The position numbers were made by a program, and so were the translations under genes. DNA of 64,000 nucleotides, from positions 124,001 to 188,000 of the forward strand of contig NZ_FOCQ01000006.1 in NCBI RefSeq assembly GCF_900110165.1, written 5' to 3'. The stretch is from Lihuaxuella thermophila (GTDB lineage Bacteria; Bacillota; Bacilli; Thermoactinomycetales; Thermoactinomycetaceae). Position 1 is the first letter of the stretch. Each line of letters starts with the position of its first letter. Positions 1 through 8,068 of this stretch are shown here, one piece after another. A model generated the notes under the pieces. It made no database searches. It was given only the letters and a program-made list of their open reading frames with translations, and was not told where the DNA came from.

Positions 1-1
1 C

Positions 2-1192
2 ATCAAGATGAAAAACGGCCTGCGCGTCGGCGTGCTGGGCCTCACCACGCAGAAAGTGCCCAACTGGGAAGATCCGAAAAACATCGCTCACCTGGACTTT
101 ATCGATGTGGTGAAAGCAGCCAAAAAGTGGGTCCCGATCATGAAGAAAAAAGAAAAAGCGGATGTGATCTTCGTTTCCTATCATGGCGGGCTGGAACACA
201 AAAAAGAGGCGGACGGCACAATCACCCCTCTCCCCCATTCGGACGGTGAGAACCAGGTATACCAACTGGCAACCCAGGTGGATGGAATCGATGCCATCCT
301 GGCCGGTCATATGCACACGCCCCTTGCTGATGTACGGGTCAACGGGGTACTGATTACCGAGCCAAACAAATGGGGAAGCCACCTGTCAGTGGTGGATATG
401 AAACTGGAGAAACGAAAAGGCCGCTGGGTCGTTGCCGATAAAAAAGCGAAGCTCCTGGAAGCTTCCACAGTTGAAGCAGATCCGGAAGTCATGGAGCTCA
501 TCCGCTCCTATGAAGAAAAGACCCAGGCCTTTCTAGACCGGCCGGTGGGGAAAATCAACGGGGATCTGACCGTCCATGACCATCATTATATGCGCACACA
601 TGACAACGCCTTGATCCAATTTATCAACCGGGTGCAAATGGAAGCCAGCGGAGCGTCCATCTCCTCTACTGCCCTCTTTGACAACAACGTTCCGGGACTC
701 CCGGAAAACGTGACCACCCGGGATATCTTAAGTACCTATATCTATCCCAACACCTTGAAAGTGATCCGCGTCAAAGGACAGGATATCAAAGCAGCCCTGG
801 AGCAGACCACCACCTACTTTAAGCAGAACAACGGATCGGAACCGGTGGAAGTCAATCCCAAATTCATCACTCCCAAAGAACAGCACTACAATTACGACAT
901 GTGGGAAGGAATCAAATACACGATTGACGTATCCAAACCGGAAGGAGAACGGATCGTCGAGCTGACCGACATGAACGGACAGCCGCTGGATATGAACAAA
1001 GAATATGACGTGGCTCTGAACAATTACCGTGCCGGCGGTGGCGGCGGTTACCCCATGTTTGCCGGCAAACCGGTCATCAAGGATATCAATATTGAAATTT
1101 CCGAGCTCATCACCAACTACATCCGCGAAAAGGGAACGGTCAACGCCGAGGTGGACCACAACTGGAAGATCATTGGCGGAAAAGTGGATTAA
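2..1192 (+). CDS. 5'-nucleotidase / cyclic-nucleotide phosphodiesterase family protein, 5' end outside the window
   Basis: This is the C-terminal 397 residues of a calcineurin-type metallophosphatase joined to a 5'-nucleotidase C-terminal domain (UshA/CpdB/YfkN type). The reading frame is open from base 2, so the start lies upstream. Metal-site motifs of the phosphatase half are visible: a His in VSYHGGLE and the GHMHT motif near residue 100. From about residue 180 the substrate-binding domain follows, with RTHDNALIQF and a glycine-rich YRAGGGGGYPMF stretch. Such enzymes dephosphorylate nucleotides outside the cell for phosphate and nucleoside salvage. No LPXTG anchor follows the domain, so the protein is probably released or held at the N-terminus, which is not visible. 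The exact substrate cannot be told from sequence. Confidence 0.85.
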   Translation: MKMKNGLRVGVLGLTTQKVPNWEDPKNIAHLDFIDVVKAAKKWVPIMKKKEKADVIFVSYHGGLEHKKEADGTITPLPHSDGENQVYQLATQVDGIDAILAGHMHTPLADVRVNGVLITEPNKWGSHLSVVDMKLEKRKGRWVVADKKAKLLEASTVEADPEVMELIRSYEEKTQAFLDRPVGKINGDLTVHDHHYMRTHDNALIQFINRVQMEASGASISSTALFDNNVPGLPENVTTRDILSTYIYPNTLKVIRVKGQDIKAALEQTTTYFKQNNGSEPVEVNPKFITPKEQHYNYDMWEGIKYTIDVSKPEGERIVELTDMNGQPLDMNKEYDVALNNYRAGGGGGYPMFAGKPVIKDINIEISELITNYIREKGTVNAEVDHNWKIIGGKVD

Positions 1193-1215
1193 ACCGGCAA
1201 TCCCTGTCACAGATC

Positions 1216-1248
1216 ACCCGTCCCTCAACCAGATGGACGGGTTTCTTT
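1216..1248 (+). terminator. Rho-independent terminator after the nucleotidase gene
   Basis: ACCCGTCC pairs with GGACGGGT across an 11-base loop, followed by a T-rich tract (TTTCTTT). It lies 24 bases after the nucleotidase stop codon. Confidence 0.75.
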
Positions 1249-1307
1249 ACAACTGAGGAGCGGGTTCCGTTTTCAATCCAATGAAACATCATCCCTCCAT
1301 CTTCAAG

Positions 1308-1331
1308 GAAAAAAGCACCCGACGGGTGCTT
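1308..1331 (-). terminator. Rho-independent terminator of the small coiled-coil gene
   Basis: Read on the minus strand, AGCACCC and GGGTGCT form a short stem followed by TTTTTTCC. It lies 24 bases downstream of the stop codon at 1355. Confidence 0.75.
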
Positions 1332-1354
1332 CATCGATCAGCAGGCAAATCATC

Positions 1355-1576
1355 TTACATATCTTCGGACTCAATTCCTTCTTCCCGCAAGCGCAATATA
1401 CGTCTCTCCAAGACGAGGACCCTTCTTTCAAGGTTATTGATTCTTCTGTTGAGCTGGCGCACGGTTGCTTCCAGGGCCGATACCCTTTGCGGGATATTTG
1501 TAAATTGCGGCGGAAAAGCTGGGGGATATTGTGGTTGAGGAAATTGACTTACATATTGATCATCGTAATAATACAT
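1355..1576 (-). CDS. Small Tyr/Pro-rich coiled-coil protein, unknown function
   Basis: A 73-residue protein. Its first 30 residues are rich in Tyr, Pro, Gln and Phe (MYYYDDQYVSQFPQPQ). Residues 32-66 form an Arg/Leu heptad pattern with repeated LERR and LEATVRQLNRR, a clear coiled coil. The gene is supported by a strong ribosome binding site (AGAAGGAGG, 7 bases before ATG) and its own terminator. The composition recalls small spore-coat or exosporium proteins of Bacillota, but that is inference from composition only. I do not recognise a named family. Confidence 0.65.
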   Translation of the reverse strand: MYYYDDQYVSQFPQPQYPPAFPPQFTNIPQRVSALEATVRQLNRRINNLERRVLVLERRILRLREEGIESEDM

Positions 1577-1776
1577 AGCTTAACCTCCTTCTTTTTTCTC
1601 TTCATATTATGTAGGCTCTTGCGATCAGTGCATTTGTCCGCACAGAATGGGCCAGTCACCCATCCCCCGCCCGTCCTTCCCCGGGAGCAGAAGAGAACTG
1701 ACAAATTGAACTCATCATTTTTTACCCAGTCTCCTCATCGGTTTTATGGTTGTCAGGCGGATGCGGACATACAGTT

Positions 1777-1785
1777 TGGTATAAT
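1777..1785 (+). promoter_or_regulatory. Extended -10 promoter for the hydrolase gene
   Basis: TGGTATAAT is a perfect extended -10 (TG, one base, TATAAT) 36 bases before the hydrolase start. No good -35 lies at 17 bases, which extended -10 promoters do not require. Confidence 0.55.
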
Positions 1786-1821
1786 AGCAGGAAAATGCCA
1801 TGGAAACACGGGGGGAGAACC

Positions 1822-2577
1822 ATGGAAAGAGTAACATTTAAGAATTCCCGGAATCTGACTCTGGCCGGACACCTGTACCGATCTTCTTCTGCATCCATGA
1901 TCATCATGTGTCATGGCTTCACTTCTGATAAATCTTCCCAAGGCCGGTTTGACAGGTTTGCACATGCTTTTCAACAGCTCGGATACAATGTCTTGGCTTT
2001 TGATTTCAGCGGTTGCGGTGAAAGCGACGATGACCGGATCACCCTTGCCAAACAAGCAGATGATCTCCACTCCGCCATGTCTTTTGTGAAATCCATCGGT
2101 TATGTCCATCTCGCCCTCTTCGGAAACAGTCTGGGTACCAGAGTCTGCTTGCGCTGTTACACCCCTCAGATTTCCGCGATGGTGTTGACAGGGGGGACCA
2201 CAGGTCCGATCCAATACAATTGGAACGAATATTTTACAAAAGAACAAATGCAAGAGTTAAAGGAGAAAGGCTATATTACAGAGCATCGGGTCAAGCGCTT
2301 AAGACCCGTCATCATCGACAAGCAGATGCTGTTGGATTTTGAATGTGAAAATCAGGAGCGACTATTGAAACATGTACGCTGCCCCGTATTGATGATCCAC
2401 GGGAACGCCGATGAAGAGGAACGCCGTTTATGTGAAATCACCAAACAGGGAATGCACTGGCTGCCCAAAGAATCCCGGTTAGAAATCATTGACGGAGCGG
2501 GGCATGGCTTTTGGGATCATTTACCTGTTGTGGAGAAGCTGGCGGCAGATTGGTTTTTAAAGCATGTTCCGCTTTAA
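1822..2577 (+). CDS. Alpha/beta hydrolase (serine esterase/aminopeptidase type)
   Basis: A 251-residue single-domain alpha/beta hydrolase. The nucleophile elbow is GNSLG with Ser103, the acid is Asp197 in HGNADEEE and the base is His228 in GAGHGF, in canonical order and spacing. An HGF motif at residues 31-33 supplies the oxyanion hole. The start at 1822 is chosen because GGGGGAG lies at the right distance and an extended -10 sits just upstream; the frame stays open further 5'. No signal peptide is seen, so it is cytoplasmic. The substrate is unknown; relatives act on short acyl esters. A strong hairpin follows. Confidence 0.85.
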   Translation: MERVTFKNSRNLTLAGHLYRSSSASMIIMCHGFTSDKSSQGRFDRFAHAFQQLGYNVLAFDFSGCGESDDDRITLAKQADDLHSAMSFVKSIGYVHLALFGNSLGTRVCLRCYTPQISAMVLTGGTTGPIQYNWNEYFTKEQMQELKEKGYITEHRVKRLRPVIIDKQMLLDFECENQERLLKHVRCPVLMIHGNADEEERRLCEITKQGMHWLPKESRLEIIDGAGHGFWDHLPVVEKLAADWFLKHVPL

Positions 2578-2604
2578 TACCTCTCCGGTCATCCCCCAAA
2601 CCGT

Positions 2605-2638
2605 CAAAAGAGCCGTGGAATCATCCCCGGCTCTTTTG
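2605..2638. terminator. Bidirectional terminator between convergent genes
   Basis: AAAAGAGCCG pairs with CGGCTCTTTT. A-run and T-run on either side let it end both the hydrolase (plus) and the membrane protein gene (minus), whose stop is at 2641. Confidence 0.85.
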
Positions 2639-2640
2639 CA

Positions 2641-3189
2641 TCAGGCATTTTCTATTTGTTGGTGCAACAAAACACCATCGACACGGCTTTTCGCTTGAAA
2701 CAGTTTCTTGAGAGCGAGAAACATGACAATGATGATCGCCAGCGTCCATAACTGCAAAATGTTGTGCTGCAAATCGACCGCCACATGATTGCCGAACGTG
2801 GGAAGAATTTTAATCGTATGGGCAAATTTCTCATTATACTCTTTCAGCTGTTCCGGGGTGGCCCCAACGATGTAGCGCGGCCACCAGATACTGATCTGGA
2901 TTCCCAGGAACACGATGTAGTAAATGAGAGAAGAAGCGAATAAAAACAGATACCACGGCCGGGTCATCCAGCGCAGGCACAACCATAACACAAGGATAAT
3001 GCCGATTTTCGGAATATCATTGGCATAACTGGCCCGCAAACTTTCCCGCAGATCCAAGCCGGCCACATCATTAAACGGAAAAAGGTCCACGTACTGGGTG
3101 ATCTCCCAATAGAGAATAATCCCGAATTGCATCAAAAAACAGATATAAATCCATTTTTTTGCCTGTTTTTGCGCTTCCAATGCTGTCAT
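2641..3189 (-). CDS. Integral membrane protein, unknown function
   Basis: 182 residues with four hydrophobic segments at about 13-31, 57-76, 79-103 and 148-163. A longer soluble loop of about 45 residues lies between the third and fourth (WWPRYIVGATPEQLKEYNEKF region), and the ends are charged. AAGGTGA lies 7 bases before the ATG. No conserved catalytic motif is recognised. It is monocistronic and shares a terminator with the convergent hydrolase gene. Confidence 0.7.
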   Translation of the reverse strand: MTALEAQKQAKKWIYICFLMQFGIILYWEITQYVDLFPFNDVAGLDLRESLRASYANDIPKIGIILVLWLCLRWMTRPWYLFLFASSLIYYIVFLGIQISIWWPRYIVGATPEQLKEYNEKFAHTIKILPTFGNHVAVDLQHNILQLWTLAIIIVMFLALKKLFQAKSRVDGVLLHQQIENA

Positions 3190-3739
3190 CGTTGTTTCAC
3201 CTTACCTAAAGAGTCATGGTAGCAATTTTACGATATGTGCAGTCATATACGGCATTTCGATTACTTTGAACATTTTATCAAAATTCATCACCTATCGCTA
3301 ATTTTAAAACAAATATAAGACAGATCAAGATATTTATTTAATCAAAGGAGCAAAAAAGAGAGCAAAGATGGCCAGGCGCGAGGGGGTAAATCCCCCTCCC
3401 TCGCCTACAGCTCGCTATCATCCCCATAACTAAAGTTTAGGGGTTTTCCCGTTCGCAAGGATCTAAAAGATTAACTCCCCTGAAAGTCTATTTTACCCCT
3501 CCCCCGGTTTCTGGGCCGCAGGCCGCTAAGGGAGCCATTGACATCATTACCATCAACAACTTAAAATGCGGCTTTTTTTCATCGCTCCCCTGTTCCCTTT
3601 ATCTCCATTTTGCTTACAACTTCAATATAAAAACAACAAGATCAATTCAGGATGGACGGGCTGTTAAGTTTTTGTTTTGCGTTGTATCCCTTTGATTTTA
3701 TGTGATTCAAGTTGAACAAGGTGGTGGTTCTCAAAAAAA
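3190..3739. other. 550-base gene-free stretch with GC-rich palindromes
   Basis: No credible open reading frame. An AT-rich segment (3190-3360) is followed by the structured palindromes described separately and by another AT-rich stretch leading to the chitinase promoter. Confidence 0.6.
3376..3454. repeat. Palindromic cluster, possible end of a decayed IS200/IS605-type element
   Basis: Two adjacent foldbacks are visible. The first pairs GCGAGGGGG with CCCCC and CTCGC around TAAAT. The second is the perfect palindrome CTAAAGTTTAG inside CCCC...GGGG. Subterminal hairpins of this kind, downstream of a lost tnpB, are typical of IS200/IS605 right ends and their omega RNA. No transposase remnant was found, so this is a suggestion only. 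Confidence 0.3.
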
Positions 3740-3775
3740 ATTGGTATAGACAACTCTACAACCATCAAGTAGAAT
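3740..3775 (+). promoter_or_regulatory. Chitinase promoter with NagR/DasR-like operator
   Basis: The 16-mer ATTGGTATAGACAACT (3740-3755) resembles the dre operator of the GntR-family N-acetylglucosamine repressors NagR (YvoA) and DasR. It overlaps a candidate -35, TAGACA (3747-3752), which is 17 bases from TAGAAT (3770-3775). A repressor bound here would block RNA polymerase. Confidence 0.6.
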
Positions 3776-3895
3776 ACAATTAGATAGAAAATTTTATTAT
3801 TTACGAATAATTATACTGATATCCACCAGGGGGCATCCGCTTTTGTCTGTCTCACATCTTTCAGGTGAAAATCACCGAACGAAGGAGAGGGATCC

Positions 3896-5560
3896 ATGAA
3901 CAGCAGGAATGAACGAAAGCGGAAAACGTTTGCCGTTCTGCTCATTGCCATACTCCTGTCCGGCTTGTTTCCGGCATGGATGAGCACAAACGCCTCCACC
4001 GTCAATGCGGCCACAGCAGCCTGCCAGGAACCGGCATGGAACGCGACGACTGCCTACACGGCCGGGGCACGTGTTTCTTATAACGGTAAAATCTATGAGG
4101 CCAAATGGTGGACACAGGGGGACCGGCCCGATCTCAGCGGCGAATGGGGTCCGTGGAAAACGATCGGTGACTGCAGCAGCGGACCGGTCGACACAGAAGC
4201 TCCCTCTGCTCCGGCCGGCTTAAAGGTAACCGGAACCACCAATTCAAGCGTTTCGCTTTCCTGGAGTGCGTCCACCGACAATGTGAGTGTGACGGGATAT
4301 GATGTTTACCGCGGCGGAACCCTTGCCTCGAGCGTCACCGGAACCACGGCGACCGTCACCGGCTTGGCGTCCAACACCACCTATTCATTTACCATGAAAG
4401 CCAAAGATGCGGCCGGTAACGTTTCCCCGGCGAGCAACCAGGTGAGCGCCACCACCCTGCCGGGCGATTCCAAGGAGGTCACGCGGAGATACGTGGCCTA
4501 CGCAAGCACGTGGAACACCAGCATCTACGACCTGAAACCGGAGAATATTCCCAACTACATCACGAATGTGAACCTGGCTTTCGTCCGACCTGACACGGCC
4601 TATCAAAAAGGATCTTATGCGTTCGACCAAGCCATTGCCGGCTTTGAGTTCGTCGAAGGCGCGACAACCAACACAGGGCAGAAAAAATTCACTCCCCAAC
4701 AAGCCCAGGACTTGCGCCACAACATCGCGGCACTGAAGGCACGGGGCACGGAAGTCTGGATTTCCGTCGGCGGCTGGGCCTACAGCCAGGACAGCCAGTG
4801 GTCCGGCTTCAACGCAGCGCACGTGGTCGACCTGGCGCTTGATCTGGGAGCATCCGGGGTCGACATTGACTGGGAGTCCAGCAGCAGCAGTTGCAACAAA
4901 CTGGATTCCGCCAACTTCAGATGCACGAAGGACGGGGAAATTGCCGGCATCATCACCAGCCTTTACAATGAGATCCATGCGCGCGGGGTCAATCTGAAAA
5001 TCTCCATTGCCGGCTGGTCCACCGGCGCCTATTACGTTAAGGGCACACCGTTTGAGGAAGGAAAAGTGCAATGGGGTTCCCCGTTCGGAGGGACGATGTA
5101 CCGGGTTATGAAAGATCACGGAGACAAGATCGATTTTATCAACCTGATGTCCTACGACGCAGGCGATTACTATGATCCGCGCGAAGGGTACGAGTCTTAC
5201 CGCGCCATCTACGACGGCCCGATCAACATCGGCATGGAGATCGCTCCCGAGGGTTCGGGGGGAGCGGTGCTGGAAGTGGAAGCTCCGCCCGGCACCGTAT
5301 ACGATGCCGATATGCTGACCGGACAGAACAATATTGCCACACAGTACTACAATGTCGAAACCCTGGTCAAGTACATCAAAAACAAGGGAAAACCCTATGA
5401 CGGATTCATGCTCTGGCAACTCTGGAAGCAACGCGTCCATCAGCCGGCCCCGACCGGAGCAGCCACCGAAAACACCGCCGGACAATACGTCTGCCGCAAC
5501 CTGCCGCTGGCGGGTGACTGCAGCCAAACCATCCCCAGCCTTCCGAAGCTGACTCCGTGA
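3896..5560 (+). CDS. Secreted GH18 chitinase with N-terminal chitin-binding and FN3 domains
   Basis: 554 residues. A signal peptide (basic MNSRNERKRK, then a hydrophobic core ending near ATA at 39-41) is followed by a CBM5/12 chitin-binding module (about 44-93, with AKWWTQG), a fibronectin type III domain (about 98-187) and a GH18 catalytic domain (about 197-554). The catalytic signature reads SGVDIDWE (320-327): Asp323, Asp325 and the acid Glu327 are present, but the first Asp of DxxDxDxE is Ser320. It would hydrolyse chitin outside the cell. GAAGGAGAGGG precedes the ATG, a NagR/DasR-like operator lies upstream and a terminator follows. The FN3 domain resembles that of the second chitinase at 11584-13266. 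Confidence 0.93.
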   Translation: MNSRNERKRKTFAVLLIAILLSGLFPAWMSTNASTVNAATAACQEPAWNATTAYTAGARVSYNGKIYEAKWWTQGDRPDLSGEWGPWKTIGDCSSGPVDTEAPSAPAGLKVTGTTNSSVSLSWSASTDNVSVTGYDVYRGGTLASSVTGTTATVTGLASNTTYSFTMKAKDAAGNVSPASNQVSATTLPGDSKEVTRRYVAYASTWNTSIYDLKPENIPNYITNVNLAFVRPDTAYQKGSYAFDQAIAGFEFVEGATTNTGQKKFTPQQAQDLRHNIAALKARGTEVWISVGGWAYSQDSQWSGFNAAHVVDLALDLGASGVDIDWESSSSSCNKLDSANFRCTKDGEIAGIITSLYNEIHARGVNLKISIAGWSTGAYYVKGTPFEEGKVQWGSPFGGTMYRVMKDHGDKIDFINLMSYDAGDYYDPREGYESYRAIYDGPINIGMEIAPEGSGGAVLEVEAPPGTVYDADMLTGQNNIATQYYNVETLVKYIKNKGKPYDGFMLWQLWKQRVHQPAPTGAATENTAGQYVCRNLPLAGDCSQTIPSLPKLTP

Positions 5561-5572
5561 CCGGTCGGAGCG

Positions 5573-5608
5573 GCGGGCTAGTGCCACAGGCATGGGCCCG
5601 CTTTTTTC
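5573..5608 (+). terminator. Rho-independent terminator after the first chitinase
   Basis: GCGGGC...TGCC pairs with GGCA...GCCCGC, with a small internal loop, followed by seven T. It separates the chitinase and LPMO transcripts. Confidence 0.8.
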
Positions 5609-5682
5609 CCAACTCAACCAGCCGGACGATCAACACGAAAAACGTCTGGCAACCAAGAATATTTAATAATTTAATAATGTCC

Positions 5683-5698
5683 TGTTGTATAGACAATA
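5683..5698 (+). promoter_or_regulatory. NagR/DasR-like operator upstream of the LPMO gene
   Basis: TGTTGTATAGACAATA shares the core TATAGACAA with the site before the first chitinase and has TTG...CAA dyad symmetry. It lies 68 bases before the LPMO start. A clear -10 could not be assigned. Confidence 0.5.
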
Positions 5699-5765
5699 TT
5701 ACAAATAAAGATTAAGCTGATCATAGATCGAATATTTTACTTCTATCTCTGAAGGAGGCCTGATC

Positions 5766-6431
5766 ATGGCACAACGAAGCTTCTGGTGCAAGTGGATGGT
5801 TTCCTGCGGAATGATGCTGCTGGTTGGAGCCTGTACATTGGTGTTTGCGGAGAGCGCTTCTGCTCACGGCTATATCGAGTCACCAGCGAGCCGTGCGTAT
5901 TTGTGCAAACAGGGCCTGAACAAGGACTGCGGCCAGATCCGGTGGGAGCCACAGAGCGTAGAAGGACCGGGATCTTTCCCCCAATCCGGTCCTCCGGATG
6001 GCCAGCTTGCCGGTACCAGCCGTTTCCCGGAGCTGAACGTGCAAACGGCCGATCGCTGGCATAAAGTGAACATCCGGGGAGGAAACAATACCTTCCAATG
6101 GTATCTCACGGCCCCGCACGCCACAAAAGAATGGAAATATTACATTACCAGGAAGGGATGGAACCCTGACAAACCGCTGGCACGCGCTGATCTGGAGCTG
6201 TTCTGTCATTACTACGACGGCGGAAAAAGGCCGCCCAATACCGTAACTCATACATGCAACGTCCCGACGGACCGCAGCGGCTACCACGTGATTTTGGGCG
6301 TCTGGGAAATCGCGGATACCGGAAATGCCTTCTATCAGGCGATGGATGTGAATCTGGTTAACGGCGTTTCCAATGTGCAGGTTCCATCTGCCCATCACAA
6401 GTCGTCCATCGGAAACTACCGGGTATTATAA
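5766..6431 (+). CDS. AA10 lytic polysaccharide monooxygenase (chitin-active type)
   Basis: 221 residues. A signal peptide ends at ASA, so the mature protein begins with His34 (HGYIESPASR). That N-terminal His and His118 (TAPHATKEW) form the copper histidine brace of auxiliary-activity family 10; an aromatic residue in AFYQAMDV (189-190) fits the axial position. The mature protein of about 188 residues is a single catalytic module without a separate binding domain. It would cleave crystalline chitin oxidatively and open it to the neighbouring GH18 chitinases. The start has a strong ribosome binding site (GAAGGAGG). Chitin rather than cellulose is inferred from the neighbours and the compact single-domain form. 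Confidence 0.93.
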   Translation: MAQRSFWCKWMVSCGMMLLVGACTLVFAESASAHGYIESPASRAYLCKQGLNKDCGQIRWEPQSVEGPGSFPQSGPPDGQLAGTSRFPELNVQTADRWHKVNIRGGNNTFQWYLTAPHATKEWKYYITRKGWNPDKPLARADLELFCHYYDGGKRPPNTVTHTCNVPTDRSGYHVILGVWEIADTGNAFYQAMDVNLVNGVSNVQVPSAHHKSSIGNYRVL

Positions 6432-6583
6432 CAGCTAACGCAAAAGGCGGACTGCAGATTGCGCTCTCGGGGAGTCTTCCCGAAGGGCTGTTGTTTTACA
6501 AGGTCTCTTCCGCTGTCCGGAATCCATGGGACTCAGCCAAACGGCAGGATGGAAATGAGAATTTTACATTTTCCGTTTTTAAA

Positions 6584-6597
6584 TGAAAGCGTTTATT
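6584..6597 (+). promoter_or_regulatory. Candidate CcpA (cre) site before the ABC importer
   Basis: TGAAAGCGTTTATT matches the cre consensus TGWAANCGNTNWCA at 12 of 14 positions and lies just upstream of the importer's -35, which suits carbon catabolite repression. Confidence 0.45.
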
Positions 6598-6604
6598 TTT
6601 AGTA

Positions 6605-6648
6605 TTGACAGAAATTAATTCCTTTTCGTAATATTGGTATAGACATTA
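6605..6648 (+). promoter_or_regulatory. ABC importer promoter with overlapping NagR/DasR-like operator
   Basis: A perfect -35 TTGACA (6605-6610) is 18 bases from TAATAT (6629-6634). ATTGGTATAGACATTA (6633-6648), a NagR/DasR-type operator, overlaps the end of the -10 and the expected transcription start. Confidence 0.65.
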
Positions 6649-6678
6649 ATACAATTCGATGTACAAGAGGGGTATGAA

Positions 6679-7968
6679 ATGGTGATCAGGCCTTTAAGTA
6701 AAAAATGGAGTGTAGTTGTCTCCGTTATGATGATTTTATCCCTCGTTTTTGCGGCAACAGGCTGTACGGCGAGCAGTGACGGAGGAAAGATCAAACTGCG
6801 GGTTGTGACCATGTTTGCGGGGACTGACCCGGCAACCAAAGTGTATCAACAAGCTTTGGAAGATTTTAAAAAGAAGCACCCCAACGTGGAAATCATCGAT
6901 GAGTCGATGACCGCCACGGGTGACCCTTTCCGCACAAAAGTGAAGACGGATTTCACCTCCGGAAACGAACCGGACGTCACCTTCTTCTTTACCGGAGCGG
7001 ACGCAGCGTCCATCATCAAATCGGGGGCCGTTCTGCCGCTGAACGATCTGATGGCGAAAGACCCGGAATGGAGTTCCGTCCTTACCGAAAATGTCAAACA
7101 GCAAGTGACCGAAAAGGATGGAAACATATACGCCTTCCCCATTACCGGTTTTTATGAAGGTTTGTTTGTGAATAAAGACCTGTTCCAAAAATATAATGTG
7201 GAGCTCCCCACCGACTGGAATAAGTTTGTGAGGGCCATCGAAGTATTTAATCAAAACGGAATCATTCCCATTGCCGGTTCCATGGATGAATCCTTCTACC
7301 TGATTGAACACTTCATTCTGTCGGCAGGGGGTGCACATGGCCACAATTCAGCTTTTCAAAACGGAGTGGACCCAACCTGGGAACAAGGTTTAAACCAGTT
7401 GAGAGAGATTTACAAAATGAATGCCTTTCCCAGGGATGCCAACACGATCAAAGACGCAGACGCTGTGCAATTGTTTGTGAACAAAAAGGCAGCCATGATG
7501 GTGAACGGATCTTGGACCGTCGGCCAGATCAAGGATAAACAAAATACCAGTGTGATTCCTTTCCCGGTAATGCCCGGCGGCAAAGCGCAACCCAAAGACC
7601 TGGTGGCAGGGTTCACCTCCGGTTATTACCTGAGCAAAAAATCTTATGAAGATGAATCGAAAAAAGGGATGGCACTTGAACTGATCAAGTTTTTGACCAC
7701 CAAAGAGATGATCAGGAAATTTGCCGAAGCCAACGGCGGGGTCCCGGCTGCTGATGTGCAGGTGGACGGATTGTCTCCGCTGGCCTCGGAAGGACACAAA
7801 ATGGTGAAAGAAGCCAGCTCCCTCAGCTTGCCGATCGATGCACAAATCTCACCGGAAGCGTTTACCGAGATTCGGAAAAACATTCAATATATCGTTCAGG
7901 ATAAAAAGACGGCCAAAGAGGTTCTGGAAGCGGCATTCAAGGTGGAGAAGCAGGCAAGGCAACAATGA
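6679..7968 (+). CDS. Sugar ABC transporter, substrate-binding lipoprotein
   Basis: 429 residues, an extracellular solute-binding protein of the family-1 type used by oligosaccharide importers. The N-terminus has basic residues, a hydrophobic stretch and a lipobox ending at Cys29 (FAATGC), so it is a lipoprotein on the outer face of the membrane. The C-terminal lobe contains the family-typical LIKFLTTKEMIRKFAEANGG segment. It is followed by two permease genes and a GH3 hexosaminidase, in the manner of the DasABC and NgcEFG systems for chitobiose/N-acetylglucosamine. Chito-oligosaccharide uptake is therefore inferred from context, including the operator over its promoter. AGAGGGG lies upstream of the ATG. 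Confidence 0.88.
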   Translation: MVIRPLSKKWSVVVSVMMILSLVFAATGCTASSDGGKIKLRVVTMFAGTDPATKVYQQALEDFKKKHPNVEIIDESMTATGDPFRTKVKTDFTSGNEPDVTFFFTGADAASIIKSGAVLPLNDLMAKDPEWSSVLTENVKQQVTEKDGNIYAFPITGFYEGLFVNKDLFQKYNVELPTDWNKFVRAIEVFNQNGIIPIAGSMDESFYLIEHFILSAGGAHGHNSAFQNGVDPTWEQGLNQLREIYKMNAFPRDANTIKDADAVQLFVNKKAAMMVNGSWTVGQIKDKQNTSVIPFPVMPGGKAQPKDLVAGFTSGYYLSKKSYEDESKKGMALELIKFLTTKEMIRKFAEANGGVPAADVQVDGLSPLASEGHKMVKEASSLSLPIDAQISPEAFTEIRKNIQYIVQDKKTAKEVLEAAFKVEKQARQQ

Positions 7969-8068
7969 ACTCCGACAGTTGAATGAAAGCCTTGCCAAAA
8001 CGGCAAAGCTTTCATTTCATCCACCCGGAGGCAAAAGAAGCTTTGTTATGGATCGGGGTGAAAAAAAC

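Noticed and set aside
4385-5617. 410-codon open frame antisense to the first chitinase
   Set aside because: Caused by GC-rich codon use in the real gene on the other strand; no ribosome binding site and no family.
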